64,000 nucleotides of DNA from Agapanthus africanus (Eukaryota; Streptophyta; Magnoliopsida; Asparagales; Amaryllidaceae), in NCBI GenBank assembly GCA_030015575.1, contig JASDDO010000026.1, positions 29,218,079 through 29,282,078 on the forward strand. Reading direction: 5' to 3'. Below the pieces are notes generated by a model. That model had not been told where the DNA came from. It ran no database searches and saw only the letters and a program-made list of their open reading frames with translations. Both the position numbers and the translations under genes were made by a program. This document shows positions 58,170 through 64,000 of this stretch, one piece after another; the first letter of the stretch is position 1, and every line of letters begins with the position of its first letter.

Positions 58170-58182
58170 TAGTATCAGAGCC
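58170..58182 (+). other. Primer-binding site of E
   Basis: TAGTATCAGAGCC, one base off the usual TGGTATCAGAGC complement of initiator tRNA-Met. Confidence 0.7.
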
Positions 58183-60930
58183 TAGCTAGAGCATTAGGCG
58201 ACGTGTTTACGAAGTTAAAACTCCGATCGAACCCGAACCGACAAAACAAAATCCCTCTCTGGATATTTTTCAAAAATGCGAATTTTTTCGAATTAAAAAT
58301 ACATAAGAAATCAGCAGGGAAATATAAGAATTGTGGTGAAAAACGAGCACTCAATACTTCCAAACCGCCGCGGAACCGCGGCCGTACCATGCTTGGGCCA
58401 CGGATCCGCGGCCGTACAGGGGAGATTGGTACTTGTTTTTACACAGTAATTCATATTTCTGTGATATATATTTTATGGGTATTTTTATTCTGACTCAAGT
58501 GTTGAGTATTTTGGGGTTTATTTTGTAATTGTAGATTCGATCGGAATATTTAAATTCGTTGTTTTTTCCGAATATTTAGAAACTGTTAAAATATTCGAAC
58601 GGATATCATTAACTCACTTTTTCCCGGCACGGCAAAATTTTCAAGTGTTGAATTTTTTTTGGGTTTGAATCTTTCGGAATAATGTGCAAGTAACACGGTG
58701 GACCCTCTAGAAGACAACAAACCTTAACTCGATTATGTGACCGTCTTGAACTGCTTTTTGCACCTTCGGGTCTGGGGCAGTACGGCGTGCCACATATGAG
58801 GCGTTGGCTTGACCCTTCTACGGCTGGATCACTGGTACTGTGGCATGTTCTGGGATTATTTGAACTCCGCTCAAGTGTTGAGCTATTTGGGAAATTTTTG
58901 GTATTTGATTATCTGTTCGAAAAGTTTAATACTGTCTATTTATCTGGAATGTGATACAATATGTGGAATTTATAGAATTAGGCATGAAATGCGAAGTATG
59001 TGATATTTCGGATTTACGATGTCTCAAGTGATTGTGGATTCCAAATATTGTAGTTTTACACTTTCTTTTCTGTGACCGTAAGTGTAGTATGTAGTTGTAT
59101 TGCCGATTGTCGTTGCTATACATCGACGACGATCGGTGTATGCATACTTACTTACGTTGATGATATGAGATATTATATGTTGCTGAGATATGATGTGCAG
59201 GATTGTCGCGATTGAATAGCCGGGGGTTTTATGTGAGATGAGAGTTTTATATTTTCATTCATGTAAATTCAATTGTAATATAATATTCTTTAATTTGGGG
59301 CACTTCCAGGTTGAGATTGATGCCACCAGTGTTGTATATTATTTACTTTTCCGTATTAGGATGGACCCAAGGAGGGGAGCACAGGTGACCGGGTTCTGGG
59401 GTTCAGTGGGAGGCCATCTCGAGGAGTCGAGACCGGGTCTCCTAAACTCCAGAATTGGTAGGGTCACTTGCCGCTCTCGTAGGGGTCCAGGGTGTGGGCT
59501 TGGCTATTCATCGCGACTGTGGAATCCGTATTTTCTATTGTTGGCTAAATACAAAATACGGACGTCCTAGCATATCCCACATTATATCTATGTTTCTGCT
59601 GCGATATCTGTGATGTGATCATTTGATATGTTGTGATGGATACAGTATATAGTATATATGATATATTATATAGACGTTACTTATGTTTTACACCCGCACT
59701 AGCCCTGCCCTGCTCTGTCGTTAGTTACCTAACCTAACGGTGCACGAGGGGACATCGAGGCGAATGCGGATGGCATAAGTGTACGTCGTATTTATCTGTG
59801 ATGCTTAGGAAGCATAAGCTGATGGGATTTTTTATTAATGAGATTAATAAAAAGAAAAGAAAGCTAAAAGATGTTGTAGAATCAAAACTTTATAAAAAGG
59901 GTAGCTACAGTTTTGCTTTGCATAGCGGTATATATGATATACCCTGCACCTTATTCGATAAGGAAAGAGCCGAGATCCCTTCACCGGGAGTGGCCTCTTT
60001 ATCGAAATTGGCAGATGCTACAAAACTCAGTTTGTTTTTTGATTGCTTTTAGAGTTTTGCTTTCCACAGTGATATATATGATATGTCCTGCACCTTATTC
60101 GATGAGGAAAGAGCCGAGATCCCTTCACCGGGAGTGACCTCTTTAGCAAAACTTATGAAAGCCTCAAAAACACTCCATTTCAAAATTTCACATGATTCTA
60201 CGACGATAGCAAGTTCATTACGCTCATGGTTTTCTGAAAAACCTGCATAGCCTCCGTCATTTCTGATAAGTACTACTTAGTATTCGTGCTGCGGTAGTTT
60301 GGCCTCCGTCAAGGCGTAGTGTACGGTAGCTAACTAGTGCTTATCTGCGAGCATATGATGCGATTGGATTAGGGTATTCGTACGGCGTAGTTTGGCCTCC
60401 GTCAAGGGTCATACGGGTGTGTTTAATTCAATCAAGAAATGACGGGTTGAACTTGACTAGCGCCCTATGGGTAGTTTGGCCTCCGTCAAGGTCATGGGAC
60501 GCTAGGGGTAAAAGCATTATCGGGAATTTCAAGTGTTGAAATTTGCAATGAGATTGCATACCTTCTATTAGATAGTTGGATCCCGATACCCACTGCAAGT
60601 AAGAGTTACTCCTGGGAGAGTTTTACACAGGACAATTAGTCGATCAAGTAGGTGTCTAGAAAAGTGTTAACGAGGTTACGCCTCTGGGAAAACGAGGTTT
60701 ACTTTAATTAGGTCCATGCGAAAGCACGGGGAACCTTCCTCAAGTACCGATACTGATCTGGCTGAAAGATTGACGAAATTGTAGGGTGTAATTAATCCTG
60801 GCTAATCTTACCTTTTAGGGTTTGAAGGTAGATTTGATAAAAACAGTGGGAGACATCCTGATTATATAACATAATAACCAATCTAATCTTGCAAGAGCAT
60901 ACGCTAAAGTGTTTTCTTCTCTCTCTCCAG
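58183..60930 (+). other. E leader without gag
   Basis: No capsid-like or zinc-knuckle frame is visible. It contains two GC palindromes (58367-58383, about 58397-58412), two ~140-bp-spaced copies of a TATGATAT...CCTGCACCTTATTCGAT segment (about 59930-60010 and 60070-60150), and three copies of GTAGTTTGGCCTCCGTCAAG (about 60296, 60388, 60470). Confidence 0.6.
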
Positions 60931-60939
60931 GTAGTGACC

Positions 60940-62361
60940 ATGTCAGGCCATAATCAAGATAATAATATGGATGTATTGACTGAACCCGCTTATTATACTG
61001 AGCAGGGGAACGTTGAACCCGTTCTTTCTTATAAGAGTTATAAGACTGAACAGGAAATAAGAGAATATCTGGATTCTCACGCCGCCCAAAAGAACATACA
61101 TGTTGATGCATCTTCTTCAGGTGTGTTAGTTATTGAAAACTGTTTCTCAGTTCACCCTACGTCCTGGGTATTAGATACCGGATCAGGATCCCACATATGT
61201 AAATTGTTACATGGGCTACGTAAAGGTAGAGAACTGGGAAAAGGTGATCATTCCATTCAAGTAGGGAACGGTGCAAATATTGCAGCCAAAGCAGTTGGCG
61301 AATATCACCTAATATTACCAAGTGGTGATACACTGATTCTGAATGAGTGCTATTATATACCGAACATGATGTGCAACATTATATCAGTTTCTTTATTAAG
61401 TAAAGAAGGATATAATTTTGTAGTACAGGATAATGTTATGAACATATTCCTAGATCAAAAGTTGATTGTATCAGGCTCGTTACATAATGGCATATTCATT
61501 CTAAATCAAAATACAGTCCTCAATATACAAAACACACACAAGAAGAAAAGTTCAGAAATGAACGAATCCTTCTTGTGGCATTGTATACTTGGTCATATCA
61601 ATGCGACACGACTGGCTAAGTTACATAAGGATGGTTATTTGAATCCGTTCGAATTATCATCTTATGATACTTGCCATTCATGTCTCAAAGGAAAAATGAC
61701 CAAAGCTCCGTTTAGTGGACACAGAGAAAGAGTTACTGAACTCTTAGGACTGGTACATAGTAATGTATGCAGTCCCATGTCTACGCATGCCAGGAACGGT
61801 TCTTCCTACTTCATTACATTCACTGACGATCTTTCAAGATTCGGATATGTATTCCTGATGAAACACAAGTCTGAAGCTTTTGAGAAATTCAGAGAATATA
61901 AGCACGAAGTAGAGAATCAAACGGGCAAGAGTATTAAGATTCTTCGATCTGATCGAGGAGGTGAATACTTAAGCAATGAATTCCTAGATTATCTAAAAGA
62001 GAATGGGATTCTCTCTCAGCTTACTCCTCCTTATACACCACAGCACAACGGTGTATCGGAACAAAGAAATCGCACTCTATTAGATATGGTGCGATCTATG
62101 ATGAGCACTGCTGAGTTACCTATTTCCTTCTGGGGATATGCACTGGAGACAGCTGCATACCTATTGAATAGAGTTCCAACCAAATCAGTGCCTACCACTC
62201 CATATGAGATATGGAATGGTAAGAGACCATATCTTAATTTTATTCAGATATGGGGTTGTCCGGCCTATGTTAAAACTCATAATCCGGACAAGCTCGAGGC
62301 AAGGTTTGTCCTATGTAAGTTTATTGGATATCCCAAACATTCGCGAGGGTATATCTTCTAG
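60940..62361 (+). pseudogene. E pol: protease and integrase
   Basis: Begins at ATG 60940, ten bases after a splice-acceptor-like pyrimidine tract ending CTCTCTCCAG (60930). Order: a short N-terminal part; aspartic protease VLDTGSGSHICKLLHGL (~61147) with a GNGANIAAKAVGEYHL stretch; a GAG-pre-integrase zinc region (LWHCILGHINATRLAKLHKDG, CHSCLKGKMTKAPF); an integrase core (FTDDLSRFGYVFLMKHKSEA, LRSDRGGEYLSNEF, YTPQHNGVSEQRNRTLLDMV); and the conserved NRVPTKSVPTTPYEIWNGKRP and IWGCPAYV region. Protease before integrase before RT identifies Copia. Confidence 0.85.
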
Positions 62362-64000
62362 CACTCCGAGGAACAAAAGGTGTTTGTTTCTCGACATGCC
62401 ACTTTCTTAGAAAAAGGTTTTCTTATGAAACAGATTAGTGGCATTGAGATAGAACTGGAAGAAGTTCCAGCAGAACAAACTACAATAGATGATTTGGTAG
62501 AACCAGAGGATTCAGTAGTACCCGACGAACCCTAGCCTCTCCGCCGATCTAGCAGGGTTTCTCATCCACCTGAGAGATACTACGGTTTTCTCATTGATGG
62601 TGGAAGCGAGGATTGCATCATGGAAGATGATGACCCGACTAGTTTCGAGCAGGCCATCATGAGTGGTGACTCTGTGAAATGGCTGGATGCAATGCGATCT
62701 GAGATGGAATCCATGTACACCAATAAAATATGGATTTTAGAAAATGCTCCTGAAGGGGTAAAACCCATTGGGAGCAGGTGGATTTTTAAAAAGAAATTTG
62801 GTGTAGATGGAAAAGTTGAGACTTTCAAAGCTAGACTTATAGCAAAGGGATTTCGTCAACGACCAGGTGTGGATTATGACGAAATCTTTTCTCCAGTGGC
62901 TATGCTTAAGTCCATCTGGATCTTACTTGCCATTGATGCATACCATGACAACGAAATCTGGCAAATGGATGTTAAGACCGCCTTTCTAAATGGTGATTTA
63001 GAAGAGTGCGTGTACATGACTCAGCTATAGGGCTTCGTAGATAGTGGGAGCAGCGGAAAGGTGTGCAAACTGCTTAAATCCATTTATGGGTTAAAGCAAG
63101 CATCGCGGAGTTGGAACATCTGTTTTGATGTAGTAGTCAAAGAGTTTGACTTCATCAAAAATATAGATGAACCTTATATCTATAAGAAGGTAGTAGAGAG
63201 TAAGGTTGTCTTCCTCGTATTGTACGTGGATGACATACTCTTGATAGGAAATGATATTCCTATGCTGCAATCAGTCAAGCTCTTCTTATCACAAAGATTC
63301 TCAATGAAAGATCTAGGTGATGCCTCATGCATATTGGGGATTAGGATCTATAGAGATAGATCCAAACGGATATTAGGATTGTCCCAATCCAGGTACATTG
63401 ACACCATACTAAAGAGGTTTAGTATGGAAGAATCCAAGCGTGGGAACCAACCCATGATCACCGGACTCACTCTCTCCAAAGAGATGTCTCCCAAGACTGA
63501 TTTGGAGAGAGCTCGCATGCAAGGGATACCCTATGCTTCGGCAGTAGGCTCTATCATGTATGCGATGCTATGTACCACACCCGATGTAGCATACTCACTA
63601 AGTGTAGTGAACCGGTATCAAGCAGATCCTGGAGAGAGTCACTGGACAGCTGTGAAGAACATTCTCAAGTACTTGCGAAGGACTAGAGACATGTTCTTGG
63701 TGTATGGTAACGGAGAACTCCGGGTGGAGTCCTTTACCGATTCCAGTTTCCAAAGTGATAAGGACGACTCTAATTCGCACTCGGGATTTGTCAATGGAGG
63801 GGCGGTATGTTGGAAGAGTTCCAAAAAGGATACCGTTGCAGACTCGATGATGGAGGCTGAATACATCGCTGCCAACGATGCTGCCAAAGAGGCTGTCTGG
63901 ATGAAGAAGTTCATCACTGAACTTGGTGTGGTTCCATCCATTGAACATCCAATACCTCTGTATTGCGATAATAATGGAGCTGTGGCTTTGGCCAAGGAAC
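62362..64000 (+). pseudogene. E pol: reverse transcriptase and RNase H (partial)
   Basis: RT starts near 62620 with WLDAMRSEMESMYTNKIW, IGSRWIFKKKFGVDGKV, IAKGFRQRPGVDYDEIFSPV and WQMDVKTAFLNGDLEE. The core VLYVDDILLIGND is near 63218. RNase H motifs follow (ESFTDSSFQSDKDDSNSHSG near 63729, AEYIAANDAAKEAVW, and YCDNNGAVALAKE at the window end). The reading is broken in a few places and continues past 64000. Confidence 0.85.

Larger units (their letters stand above)
55977..64000 (+). mobile_element. E: Ty1/Copia element, 5' LTR and most of pol, leaves the window
   Basis: Starts TGTTAGTTATGTATATGCCC within the C 3' LTR. It has a 2.19-kb LTR, an initiator-tRNA-Met-like primer site, a 2.7-kb leader without gag, then protease, integrase, RT and RNase H in Copia order. 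The coding part has a few breaks. The lineage is not firmly assigned; pol motifs are close to the Tork/Angela side of plant Copia. The 3' end and target duplication lie outside. Confidence 0.85.

Overview
This is a plant nuclear window made almost entirely of LTR retrotransposons nested inside one another. No host single-copy gene, rRNA, tRNA gene or CRISPR array is visible. The lineages point to a flowering plant with a repeat-rich genome, probably in heterochromatin: a Ty3/Gypsy Tat-like family with a second RNase H, a chromodomain Ty3/Gypsy of Tekay/Del type, a Ty1/Copia, and a tRNA-Asp-primed element with no pol. The species cannot be named from the sequence.

Nesting order, read from LTR ends and 5-bp target duplications. 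Element C (Tat-like, +) is the backbone. Its 5' LTR (first ~90 bp lie left of the window) was hit by A1 (minus, to 11007) and, 16 bp further on, by B (11024-24702, duplication GCGCC). A1 carries A2 (181-4250, +, duplication GGTAG) in its 3' LTR. C resumes at 24703, runs through gag and pol to 36252, is interrupted by D (36253-46838, minus, duplication CTAAC), resumes to its 3' LTR at 55734, and is cut again at 55977 by Copia element E, which leaves the window. All coding regions are fossils with several breaks each. D looks youngest, with LTRs differing by about 1% by eye.

B and C are the most interesting part. Between pol and the 3' LTR both carry an antisense transcription unit with its own minus-strand TATA box, a short 5' exon, a 5'-UTR intron with matching borders, and a start codon a few bases after the acceptor. 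In C the unit encodes a multi-exon plant-mobile-domain-like protein with a coiled-coil tail. In B the same front end leads into a different, unrecognised protein. This looks like a transcription chassis with exchangeable cargo. C also holds a second, partial copy of its antisense gene joined to gag, as expected from template switching.

B and C are also unusually rich in short inverted repeats. Their LTRs are strings of micro-hairpins (5-8 bp arms, usually a 3-nt spacer). Their 3' regions hold arrays of ~36-bp units in which the arm sequence changes from unit to unit while the arms stay complementary and the ~10-nt loop stays nearly constant. A 132-bp three-part tandem array in C and a different ~145-bp array in B look like seeds of satellite DNA. 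These short-range structures are the best candidates for something undescribed.
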